Positions 30,790 to 40,462 of a stretch of 64,000 nucleotides of DNA are shown in pieces; position 1 is the stretch's first letter, and each line of letters opens with the position of its first letter. The translations under genes and the position numbers were made by a program. The notes below the pieces were generated by a model that was not told the origin of the DNA, did no database searches, and saw only the letters and a list, made by a program, of their open reading frames with translations. This DNA is from Brevundimonas sp. NIBR10 (GTDB lineage: Bacteria; Pseudomonadota; Alphaproteobacteria; Caulobacterales; Caulobacteraceae). Location: assembly GCF_027912515.1 (NCBI RefSeq), contig NZ_CP115464.1, forward strand, positions 2,976,001-3,040,000, read 5' to 3'.

Positions 30790-31206
30790 CTACTGCTTCG
30801 GAGCCGGTTGGGCGGGGTTGGCTGCAGGCGGGGCCACGACCGAGGCTTCGAGGTCTTGCAGCGTCGGCGCGGCAGGCTGGGCCGGCGTCGCGGTCGCCGG
30901 AGCGGTCTGGGACGGCGTTGTCGGCTGATCGACGGCGATGGAACCGACGGCGTCCGAATCAATGATCGACTGGTTGCCGCGATCGATGTTGCCGACGATG
31001 GTCAGGGAGATGGCGCAGATGAAGAATGCGCCCCCCAGCCACCAGGTCACGGTGCTGAGCAGATTGCCGGCTCCGCGTGCGCTCATGAAGTTCGAGGGCC
31101 CGCCGCCCATGCCCAGCGCGCCACCTTCGGAGCGTTGCAGCAGGACCACCCCGGTCAGGGCGATCGAGATCAGGATCATGACGACGAGGAGAATGGTCTG
31201 GAGCAT
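30790..31206 (-). CDS. secG: Protein translocase subunit SecG
   Basis: A 138-aa inner-membrane subunit of the SecYEG channel. Two hydrophobic helices (about 2-22 and 54-75) flank the conserved VVLLQRSEGGALGMGGGPSNFMSARGAGNLL loop. The C-terminal Pro/Ala/Thr/Gln-rich tail (about 85-138) is longer than in E. coli SecG, as is common in alphaproteobacteria. Downstream of tpiA on the same strand. Confidence 0.93.
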   Translation of the reverse strand: MLQTILLVVMILISIALTGVVLLQRSEGGALGMGGGPSNFMSARGAGNLLSTVTWWLGGAFFICAISLTIVGNIDRGNQSIIDSDAVGSIAVDQPTTPSQTAPATATPAQPAAPTLQDLEASVVAPPAANPAQPAPKQ

Positions 31207-31295
31207 GGCGGCTTACATATGTGGCGCTGGTCGCGCCGATCAAGCGGCGGCGTCTATCATCCCTCGACGCGCGCGGCAACGGCGAGGCTCAGGCC

Positions 31296-31511
31296 TCAGA
31301 CGGCCAGCACGACCTGGGCCAGGCGGATCGTGGACCAGGCCCCGGCCACCGCGAACGCCGCCAGAAAGGCGATGACCGCCCAGTACCGGCCCGGCGTCTC
31401 GGCCCGGGTGCCGGTCAGGCCCCGATAGCTGAACCGACCCGACCGCAGGCAGAAGACCAGGGCGGCCGTGACCACCACCGTGAACAGCACAAACAGGACG
31501 AACTTGAGCAT
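31296..31511 (-). CDS. Small two-helix membrane protein of unknown function
   Basis: A 71-aa protein with two membrane segments (about 2-20 and 46-68) joined by a short basic loop (RSGRFSYRGLTGTRAETPGRY). Its ATG overlaps the tpiA stop (TGATG), so it is co-translated with tpiA. No known family recognised. Confidence 0.65.
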   Translation of the reverse strand: MLKFVLFVLFTVVVTAALVFCLRSGRFSYRGLTGTRAETPGRYWAVIAFLAAFAVAGAWSTIRLAQVVLAV

Positions 31512-32260
31512 CAGGCCGCCCGGATGATGCCGAGGAAGTCCGCGGCCTTCAGCGAGGCCCCGCCGACCAGCGCGCCTCCGACCTCGGCCACGGCCAGGAT
31601 CTCGGCGGCGTTCGACGGCTTGACCGAGCCGCCGTACAGGATCGGGGCGATCCGACCGCCCTCCCCCAGTCGCCCGATCATGGCGGCACGAACGGCAGCG
31701 TGGACTTCCTCGATCTGCTCCAGCGTGGGCGTCAGGCCGGTGCCGATGGCCCAGACGGGCTCATAGGCGACAGCGAAAGCCTTGCCGGACAGAGACGACG
31801 GCAGGGATCCCGCCACCTGGGCGCTGACGACGACGACGGCCTCGCCGGCCTGACGCTGGTCCAGGGTCTCGCCGACACAGATGATGGGTTCCAGCCCTGC
31901 GGCCAGGGCGGCCTCGACCTTGGCCGCGACGTCGGCATCGCTCTCGCCAAAGCCCGCGCGGCGCTCGGAGTGGCCCAGGATGACCAGGGTCGCCCCCGCA
32001 TCGGCCAGCATGGCGGCCGAGGTCGAGCCGGTGAAGGCGCCCGAGGCCTCGGCATGGCAGTCCTGCCCCCCGACCTCGACGACACCGCCCGCGACGGCTT
32101 CGGCCAGACGGTGAACCAGTGTGGCGGGCAGGCACAGGGCGACACGGCAGGCGGCGGGTTCGGCCGCCAGAGCCTCGGACAGGGCCCGGGCCTCGCCCAG
32201 GCTGGCTCCCAGGCCGTTCATTTTCCAGTTGCCGGCGATCAACTTCACGGATTGTTTCAT
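31511..32260 (-). CDS. tpiA: Triose-phosphate isomerase
   Basis: The 249-aa glycolytic enzyme interconverts DHAP and glyceraldehyde-3-phosphate. Catalytic landmarks are Lys in AGNWKMNG, His in LGHSERR and Glu in AYEPVWAIGTG; the phosphate-binding YGGSVKPSNA is present. The start at 32260 (MKQSVKLIAGNWK) has GAGGGCG upstream; an in-frame Met at 32362 would add residues that do not fit the family. Divergent from the PpiD-like gene. Confidence 0.96.
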   Translation of the reverse strand: MKQSVKLIAGNWKMNGLGASLGEARALSEALAAEPAACRVALCLPATLVHRLAEAVAGGVVEVGGQDCHAEASGAFTGSTSAAMLADAGATLVILGHSERRAGFGESDADVAAKVEAALAAGLEPIICVGETLDQRQAGEAVVVVSAQVAGSLPSSLSGKAFAVAYEPVWAIGTGLTPTLEQIEEVHAAVRAAMIGRLGEGGRIAPILYGGSVKPSNAAEILAVAEVGGALVGGASLKAADFLGIIRAA

Positions 32261-32458
32261 GACGCCCTCATAAGGCGCCCTCCGACCGAAAGCCAAGAGG
32301 CGACAAACCGGCCAAGCTCCCGCCGCAATGGCGAGGCACCGGAGCCGTTGCGGGCTATCCACGCCCGCAGGGCCGCTTGCCGTGCCGTCGCCCCCTGCCT
32401 ATACGCCGGGGCGGCGCCCCGTCACCGGTTCCTTGGCCGCCGTCCGTCAGGTTTGTCG

Positions 32459-34389
32459 ATGATCACTCTGTTCCGCAATTTCGCCAGGTCCAAGTTCGCC
32501 CTGATCCTGATCGCCATCGTCGGCCTGGCCGTCGTCGTCACCGGCGGGACCCAGCTGGACGTCTTCGCCAGCCTGGGCGGCAAGCATGTGATCTCGGCCG
32601 GAGACCGCAAGGTCGATCAGGCCCAGTTCCGCGCCGACTTCGACCGCCTGCGTGAGAGCCTGACCGAGCGGGCCCAGCGCCCGGTCACGATCGACGACAT
32701 GGTCAAGGAGAACCTGCACGTCCGTTATCTGGAAGAACAGACCCGCCAGCTCGGCTTCCTGAACTGGGCGTGGAAGGCGGGCATCCGACCCGGCAAGGAG
32801 CTGGTGGTCAAGCAGATCCGCGAGATCCCCGCCTTCTTCAACGGCGTCACCGGCCAATTCGACGAGACCCAGTACCAGTCCAAACTGGCCGAGCAGGGCC
32901 TGACCGCCCAGCGGCTGGAACAGGAATTCCGCGACCAGTATGCCGTGAACCACTATGGCTCGGCCGCCTTTGCCGGCCTGCGCCTGCCGCGCGTCTACGG
33001 CGCCGTGCTGGCCGCCCGTGCGATGGAAAGCCGCGACGGTCGCTGGTTCGAGGTCACCCAGGCCATGGCCGGGACGGCCCCCGCCCCCACCGACGCCCAG
33101 CTTCAGGCCTTCCTGAGCGAGAACGCCGCCCAGCTGCGCCGCCCCGAGTTCCGCATGGCCTCGGTGTTGCTCTTCAACAATCCGTCCGACACCGCCGCCG
33201 CCATCCCAGAGGCCCGGATCGTCGAGCGCTTCAACTTCCGCCAGGCCGCCCTGTCGACGCCGGAAACCCGCACCTTCGTCACCCTGACCGCCCCGACCAA
33301 GGCTGCCGCTGACGCCATCGCCGCTGCCCTTCGCGCAGGCCAGACTCCGGCACAGGCCGGTCAGGCCAACGGTGGGGTCCAGCCCGCGACCTTCAACGCC
33401 ACGCCGCGCGCCGCCGTGACCGATCCCGCGATCGCCGCCGCCGTCTTCGGTGCCACGGCTGGTCAGGTGACCAATGCGGTCCAGGGCCGGGTCGGCTTCA
33501 CCGTCGCCCAGGTGTCGGCCGTCACGCCAGGCGCCGCCGCGACGCTGGACAGCGCCCGTGAGGCCATCATCAACGAACTGCGTACCGAGGACGCCAAGGG
33601 TGCCGTCTTCGCCCGCGTCGAGAAGTATGAAAAGGCCCGCTCCGAGGGCAAGACCCTGGATCAGGCCGCCGCCGAGATCGGTGGACGCATCATCCCGCTG
33701 CCGCCCTTCACCCAGGACGGCAAGCTGCCGGACGGCCAGCCGATGAACGCCCCGCCGCAGATCCTGCAATCGGCCTATGCCCTGTCCAAGGGTGGCGAGT
33801 CCGACGTGATCGATGCCGGCCAGGGCCAGTATTTCGTGCTGCGTCTGACCGACATCCGCCCGGCCGCCCTGCCGACCCTGGCCGACATCCGCGAGCCCCT
33901 GGCCCAGCAATGGGTGCTGCGCGAGAACGCCAAACGCCTGGCCGCCAAGGCCGAGGAACTGGCCAGCCGCGTGCGCCAGGGCCAGGACATCGCCGCCGTC
34001 GCCGCCTCGGCGGGTGGCACCCTGATCAACCGTGCGTCGCTGCAACAGAACCCGCAGGTCCAGACCGAGATCGGTCAGGGCGTGATGGAAGGCCTGTTTG
34101 GACAGGGCAAGGGCCAGGTCTTTTCGGGCCCCGCGTCCGAGACCGCCTATGTCGTCGGCCGCGTCGACGCGATCCGCCCGGCGGTGCCGGCCCTGGCCGC
34201 GCCCGTCGCCGAACAGGTCCGTGCCCGCATGGCCGAGCAGATGGGCAATGCCATGGTCGAGAACGCCCTGGCCGCCGGTGCCCTGCGCTCCAAGGCCAAG
34301 AGCGACACGGCTTTCGCGCTCCAGGCCCTGGGCGTCGATCCGGCCACGGCGACCAACCCCGCCTCCGCTCCGACCCCGACTCCGGCGCA

Positions 34390-34393
<4 letters not shown>
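32459..34393 (+). CDS. ppiD: PpiD/SurA-like membrane-anchored peptidyl-prolyl isomerase
   Basis: A 644-aa periplasmic folding factor anchored by one N-terminal helix (about 12-33). SurA_N-like helices follow (HVISAGDRKVDQAQFRADFDRLRES), then parvulin-type segments (about 330-360, GATAGQVTNAVQGRVGFTVAQVS; about 435-470, KGGESDVIDAGQGQYFVLRLTDIRPA). This matches PpiD, which helps newly exported proteins near SecYEG. The ribosome site is weak. The stop overlaps the trpE GTG, so trpE is translationally coupled to it. Confidence 0.85.
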
Positions 34394-35940
<1,547 letters not shown>

Positions 35941-35954
35941 TCTCACCCACCTAC

Positions 35955-36127
35955 TTTCGTCATCCTCCGGCGAGCGTAGCGAGACCGGGGGACCCAGCGG
36001 CGCGCGAGAGCGCGAACCTGTCGCGGACTCTGGCGTCGAATATCGTGCCTGGAACAGATCGCCTATCGGCGCCGTTGGGTCCCCCGGTCTGCGCCGCGAA
36101 GGCGCGGCTTGCCGGAGGATGACGAAA
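35955..36127. repeat. 173-bp palindromic intergenic element
   Basis: The ends are perfect inverted repeats of 17 bp (35955-35971 and 36111-36127, TTTCGTCATCCTCCGGC and its complement). Inside are perfect inverted repeats of 14 bp (35983-35996 and 36076-36089, GACCGGGGGACCCA). The spacers between outer and inner arms differ (11 and 21 bases) and the right one holds its own hairpin (GCGCC..GGCGC). It carries no gene. It looks like a dispersed REP/MITE-type palindrome; I saw no second copy in this window. Confidence 0.75.
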
Positions 36128-36239
36128 GAAAAGGCGTAGCAGCGCGCTCACCTCTCCAACCTCGCCGCACCCGATCCCTTGCCCCGCCTGCTGATACGAC
36201 CGATTCTGACGTCAGACAGACGCATTCGACCAGCCACCC

Positions 36240-36632
36240 CTTCGACCCGTGGTAAGGTCCTGCCGTTCCCGTCGCATGGGGAGGCGCCTCTTGGTACCAG
36301 GCCTGAAGCGGCGGCGGGGATGGGTCGAGCGGGACACAGCCCTGTGCCAACACAGGGGGTCCGGGGGGTCTGGTAGCCTCTCGCCCGTCGCAGGCTGAGT
36401 GTAGTCGGTCAGGGCCGAACCGGGTCTGATCGAAGCCGTGGGGGAAGACCCCTGCGGTCCCGGCAGAAGAGCCCGTAGCCCGACGCGCTTGCGCTAAATC
36501 GACCGGACGGAGCGCAGGCTGACGTCGAAAATTCAAGCGTCCCTTCTCAGGCGGAGGGACATCATCGGTTCCGGACGTCAGTCTGCGCTCCGTCTCCTCT
36601 CCACCTCGCGGGCCTCGTCCCGACGGGGCTTT
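36240..36632 (+). ncRNA. Candidate structured RNA between trpE and trpG
   Basis: No believable gene is seen across 36128-36660. The plus strand is rich in hairpins: CCCTGTG-CCAA-CACAGGG near 36339-36356, GGGG-GAAGA-CCCC near 36440, and a 20-bp stem with a single G-U pair (36507-36526 with 36574-36593). The last encloses GTCCCT/AGGGAC. An intrinsic terminator follows at 36612-36632. The ensemble suggests a stable transcript of up to about 390 nt. It does not show the conserved cores of RNase P, SRP or tmRNA. Both the 5' end and the function are unknown. Confidence 0.35.
36612..36632 (+). terminator. Intrinsic terminator ending the structured region
   Basis: GCCTCGT-CCCG-ACGGGGC (7-bp stem with one U-G pair, tetraloop) is followed by TTT. 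It points rightward and has no protein gene upstream on that strand closer than trpE, 670 bases away. Confidence 0.6.
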
Positions 36633-36660
36633 AAGGCGTGGCGCTTCGGTCTTTGAAAAA

Positions 36661-36879
36661 TCAGAAGCTCTCGCCGACCTCAGCCGGCGCGTTCGGCTGG
36701 TCCAGCGCGATCCCGGTCCCCAGGATCATAACCCCGGCCATGGCGATAGCCGCCGTCGCGGCCAGTGCCGCTGCGCCGAGCGCACCCAGCGGATGGCCCA
36801 CCGTCTCTTCGGCCTCGACCAGCAGCGCGCGAGCCCGGTCGATGCTGGACCTGTCGATACTGGCGAGGATGCGGCTCAT
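36661..36879 (-). CDS. Small membrane protein of unknown function
   Basis: A 72-aa protein starting MSRILASIDRSSIDRARALLVEAEETVG, with a basic/acidic amphipathic first half and one membrane helix (about 33-58, LGAAALAATAAIAMAGVMILGTGIA). GGAG lies 5 bases before the ATG at 36879. A longer in-frame reading to 37035 overlaps trpG and is unlikely. It is divergent from trpG, with 105 bases between starts. Confidence 0.6.
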   Translation of the reverse strand: MSRILASIDRSSIDRARALLVEAEETVGHPLGALGAAALAATAAIAMAGVMILGTGIALDQPNAPAEVGESF

Positions 36880-36984
36880 GGCGGGCTCCGATGGAGGCGA
36901 GAGCAAAGCCCGGATGTCGTTAACGGACGGTTTCCGGCCAACCTTGAGCTTGGCGGGCGCGGTCGCAGGCCCTAGAACGCCTGC

Positions 36985-37575
36985 ATGATCCTGGTCGTCG
37001 ATAACTACGACAGCTTTACCTACAACCTCGTCCACTACCTGGCGGAGCTAGGCGCAGAGACGAAGGTCGTGCGCAACGACGACCTGACGGCGGCCGAGGC
37101 CTGGGCGCTGAAGCCCGAGGCCGTGCTGTTGTCGCCCGGCCCCTGCGCGCCGGATCAGGCGGGCATCTGCTTGGCCCTCATCGACACCGCGCCGCTCGAC
37201 ATGCCGATCCTGGGCGTCTGTCTGGGCCATCAGGCGATCGGCCAGGCCATGGGCGGACACGTGGTGCGCGCCAAGACCGTGATGCACGGCAAGACCTCGC
37301 CGATCCTCCATGAAAACAAGGGTATGTTCGCAGGACTTCCCTCGCCGTTCACGGCGACGCGGTATCATTCTCTGGCCGTGGCCCGCGAGACCCTGCCCAA
37401 CACCCTGAACGTCACGGCCTGGACCGAGGACGGCGAGATCATGGGCTTCCAGCACCATGACCGGCCGATCCATGGTGTCCAGTTCCATCCCGAATCGATC
37501 GCGACGGAACATGGCCACGCCATGCTTGCCAACTTCCTGGATCAGGCGGGCGTCAAGCGCCTGGCCATGGTCTGA
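36985..37575 (+). CDS. trpG: Anthranilate synthase component II (glutamine amidotransferase)
   Basis: The 196-aa amidotransferase supplies ammonia to TrpE. It shows the oxyanion region [11 protein letters not shown], nucleophile Cys in [11 protein letters not shown] and the His-Glu pair in [13 protein letters not shown]. No strong ribosome site is visible before the ATG. trpD begins 4 bases after its stop. Confidence 0.95.
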   Translation: MILVVDNYDSFTYNLVHYLAELGAETKVVRNDDLTAAEAWALKPEAVLLSPGPCAPDQAGICLALIDTAPLDMPILGVCLGHQAIGQAMGGHVVRAKTVMHGKTSPILHENKGMFAGLPSPFTATRYHSLAVARETLPNTLNVTAWTEDGEIMGFQHHDRPIHGVQFHPESIATEHGHAMLANFLDQAGVKRLAMV

Positions 37576-37579
37576 GGTC

Positions 37580-38614
37580 ATGTCCGCCGAGATCAAGCCC
37601 CTGTTGGCCAAGCTGGTCGACGGCCAGACCCTGAGCGCGGCCGAGGCCGGCGACTTCTTCGCCGCCTGCCTGCGCGGCGAGCCCACACCGGCCCAGGTCG
37701 CCGCCGCCGTCACCGCCCTGCGGATCCGTGGCGAAACCGTCGACGAAATCGCGGCGTTCGCCGGGGCGATGCGCGACGCGGCGGTCACTCTCGACCATCC
37801 CTACGACGTCATCGACACCTGCGGTACAGGCGGCGACGGCCAACACACCTTCAACATCTCGACGGCGGCGGCCCTGATCCTGGCGGGTGCAGGCCTCAAG
37901 GTCGCCAAGCACGGCAACCGGGCCCTGAGCTCGAAATCCGGGTCATCCGACGTCCTTGCCGCGCTCGGCGTCGATCTGACTGCGGGCATGGCCCAGCAGC
38001 GTCAGGCCCTTGACGAAGCCGGGATCTGCTTCCTGTTCGCCCCCAGCTTCCACGGTGCCATGCGGCACGTCACCCCGATCCGGGCCGAGATCGGGTTCCG
38101 CACGGTTTTCAACCTCTTGGGACCGCTTTCCAATCCGGCGTCTGCAAAACGACAGGTCATGGGGGTCTATGATCCGAAGCTGCTGGAGCCGCTGGTCGAG
38201 GTTCTCGGCCGCCTCGGAGCCATTCGCGCCTGGACGGTCCACGGCATGGGTCTGGACGAACTGACCACGACCGGCCCGACCGAGGTCGCCGAATGGAAGG
38301 ACGGCACGGTCCGACGCTTCACCGTCACGCCCGCCGACGCCGGTCTCCCGGTCGCGGACATCGAGAGCCTGCGGGGCGGCGACGCCGAAGTGAATGCCGA
38401 GGCCATCCGCGCCCTCCTCGCCGGCGCGCGAGGCCCGTATCGCGACGTAGTCCTGCTCAACGCAGCCGCCGCGCTCGTTGTCGCTGATCGGGCCGATGAT
38501 CTGAAAGCCGGCGTCGCCATCGCCGCCGCCGCCATCGACGACGGCAAGGCGGCCGCCGCGCTGGAGGCCCTCGCCCGAATCACCTCGACCCCGATCGCGG
38601 AGGAGCCCGCATGA
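37580..38614 (+). CDS. trpD: Anthranilate phosphoribosyltransferase
   Basis: A 344-aa enzyme joining anthranilate and PRPP. The PRPP/Mg site is visible as [17 protein letters not shown] and the substrate region as [21 protein letters not shown]. The start at 37580 ([12 protein letters not shown]) has GAGG upstream; in-frame Mets further left lie inside trpG. It overlaps trpC by 4 bases (ATGA). Confidence 0.96.
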   Translation: MSAEIKPLLAKLVDGQTLSAAEAGDFFAACLRGEPTPAQVAAAVTALRIRGETVDEIAAFAGAMRDAAVTLDHPYDVIDTCGTGGDGQHTFNISTAAALILAGAGLKVAKHGNRALSSKSGSSDVLAALGVDLTAGMAQQRQALDEAGICFLFAPSFHGAMRHVTPIRAEIGFRTVFNLLGPLSNPASAKRQVMGVYDPKLLEPLVEVLGRLGAIRAWTVHGMGLDELTTTGPTEVAEWKDGTVRRFTVTPADAGLPVADIESLRGGDAEVNAEAIRALLAGARGPYRDVVLLNAAAALVVADRADDLKAGVAIAAAAIDDGKAAAALEALARITSTPIAEEPA

Positions 38615-39411
38615 CCGCTGCTGTTGATGACGTCCTCGCTCGCATCGCCGCCTACAAGCGCGAAGAGGTCGCCACCCGCAAGGTCGCGACGCCCCAGGCC
38701 GAGATCGAGGGCATGGCCGCTATCGCCGGCATGCCGCGCGGTTTCCGCGCCGCCCTTGAGCGCAAGGCTACCGCAGGCCGCCCCGCCCTGATCGCCGAGA
38801 TCAAGAAGGCCAGCCCGTCCAAGGGTCTGATCCGCGCCGACTTCGACCCGCCCGCCCTGGCCCGCGCCTATGAGGCCGGGGGTGCCGCCTGCCTCTCCGT
38901 TTTGACCGATGGCCCGAGCTTCCAGGGAGCCGACGACTATCTGGTCGCCGCCCGCGCCGCCGTCGCCCTGCCCTGCCTGCGCAAGGATTTCCTCGTTGAT
39001 CCGTGGCAGGTGGCCGAGAGCCGGGCGCTCGGCGCAGACTGCATCCTGATCATCCTGGCCATGATCGACGACGCCGTGGCCGCCGACCTGCTGGCCGAGG
39101 CCGGCCGTCTGGGCATGGACGCCCTGATCGAGACCCATGACGAGGCCGAAATGGCCCGCGCCGTCGCCCTGGGCGGCGACCTCATCGGCGTCAACAACCG
39201 GTCGCTTCGCACCTTCGAGGTCGATATGGACACCACGGCCCGCCTCGCCCCCATGAGCCCGCGCGGTGCCCTCCTCGTCGCCGAAAGCGGCGTCTTCACC
39301 CCCGCCGACGTCGCCCACGTCACTCGGGACGGCGCCCGCGCGATCCTCGTCGGCGAGAGCCTGATGCGGCAGGCGGACGTGGAGTCGGCGACGCGGGCGC
39401 TGCTGGCCTAG
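38611..39411 (+). CDS. trpC: Indole-3-glycerol phosphate synthase
   Basis: The 266-aa TIM-barrel enzyme closes the indole ring. Conserved elements are the phosphate/catalytic region [68 protein letters not shown] and ESGV. Monofunctional (no TrpF fusion). It is the last gene of the trpGDC run; the lexA promoter follows at once. Confidence 0.96.
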   Translation: MTAAVDDVLARIAAYKREEVATRKVATPQAEIEGMAAIAGMPRGFRAALERKATAGRPALIAEIKKASPSKGLIRADFDPPALARAYEAGGAACLSVLTDGPSFQGADDYLVAARAAVALPCLRKDFLVDPWQVAESRALGADCILIILAMIDDAVAADLLAEAGRLGMDALIETHDEAEMARAVALGGDLIGVNNRSLRTFEVDMDTTARLAPMSPRGALLVAESGVFTPADVAHVTRDGARAILVGESLMRQADVESATRALLA

Positions 39412-39429
39412 CGGCTGCCCGCCGTTAAG

Positions 39430-39458
39430 TTGACATTAGTGAAGAACACTTACAGAAC
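39430..39458 (+). promoter_or_regulatory. lexA promoter with SOS box
   Basis: GAAC-ACTTACA-GAAC (39444-39458) is an exact match to the alphaproteobacterial LexA site GTTC-N7-GTTC in reverse complement. A TTGACA at 39430-39435 is a good -35, which places the box over the -10 region. LexA bound here would block its own promoter. Confidence 0.9.
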
Positions 39459-39499
39459 ATCGGCAACGGTTCACGCCTTGTTCTGGACGATTCGACGCC

Positions 39500-40195
39500 A
39501 TGCTCACCAAGAAACAGCACGAGCTCCTGATGTTCATCCATGAACGGATCAAGGAGACCGGCGTGTCCCCTTCGTTCGATGAGATGAAGGAGGCGCTGGA
39601 TCTGGCGTCCAAATCGGGCATCCACCGGCTGATCACGGCGCTGGAGGAACGCGGCTTCATCCGCAGACTGGCGCACCGGGCCCGCGCGCTGGAAGTCACC
39701 AAGATGCCTGAACAGGCCACCACGGCCTCTCCGCGCGGCGGCCGCGCCCCCTTCAAACCCGGCGTCATCGAGGGCGGTGGGCGATTGTCGTCGGTCGAGG
39801 CGGCCAACGACACGCGCGACCTGCCCATGCTGGGCAAGATCGCCGCCGGTACGCCCATCGCGGCCATCGAACACGAGACCAGCCGCTATCCGGTGCCGGA
39901 ATCGATGCTCAGCGCCGGCGAGCACTATATGCTCGAGATCGAGGGCGACTCGATGATCGAGGCCGGCATCCTCGACGGCGACTATGTGGTCATCAAGAAG
40001 GTCGACACCGCCTCGTCCGGCGAGATCGTCGTCGCCGTGGTCGAGGGCGAGGAAGCCACGCTCAAGCGTCTGCGCAAGAAGGGCGGCTCGATCGCGCTGG
40101 AGCCTGCCAACCGCGCCTATGAGACCCGCATCTTCGGTCCCGATCAGGTCGATGTGCGTGGCAAGCTGGTCGGTCTGTTCCGCCGCTATCACTGA
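39500..40195 (+). CDS. lexA: LexA repressor
   Basis: The 231-aa SOS repressor has an N-terminal winged helix ([45 protein letters not shown]) and a C-terminal S24 self-cleavage domain. The Ala-Gly cleavage site lies in [11 protein letters not shown], the catalytic Ser in GDSMIEAGI and the Lys in EATLKRL. It represses SOS genes and cleaves itself when RecA is activated. The SOS box upstream indicates autoregulation. Confidence 0.97.
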   Translation: MLTKKQHELLMFIHERIKETGVSPSFDEMKEALDLASKSGIHRLITALEERGFIRRLAHRARALEVTKMPEQATTASPRGGRAPFKPGVIEGGGRLSSVEAANDTRDLPMLGKIAAGTPIAAIEHETSRYPVPESMLSAGEHYMLEIEGDSMIEAGILDGDYVVIKKVDTASSGEIVVAVVEGEEATLKRLRKKGGSIALEPANRAYETRIFGPDQVDVRGKLVGLFRRYH

Positions 40196-40462
40196 AGACG
40201 ATTCGACGTTCGGCGCTGCTTCGAAAGGCCGAAGTATCTAACTCAACGCGAGCCAGTGCCAAGGATTTGCTGGAGATGCGACCGTTTCTGTCGCCTACCA
40301 AGTCCTATCGACGCGCCCCACTCTCGGCCGGCTATACAATGGCGGTCCTGGATCTTTGACATTCCAACAACGCACACTGGCGGGACCAAACGGTTGAAAC
40401 GGTTGAAACGGTCGCTGTTTTGTCGACCGCTTGGTGCCCACACCGCAAGCCTTGGATGGCGC

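Noticed and set aside
36063-36536. Open frames of 157 residues (minus) and 65 residues (36179-36376, plus) between trpE and trpG
   Set aside because: Composition is Arg/Pro/Gly-rich without motif or ribosome site, and the larger one runs through the palindromic element.
36240-36632. RNase P RNA, tmRNA or SRP RNA as identity of the structured region
   Set aside because: The conserved RNase P GAGGAAAGTCC core, the tmRNA tag codons and T-loop, and the SRP GGAAG apical loop were not found; identity left open.
40392-40409. Two tandem copies of GGTTGAAAC between lexA and comEC as a CRISPR or iteron remnant
   Set aside because: Only two 9-bp copies without spacers or neighbouring replication or cas genes; most likely chance or slippage.
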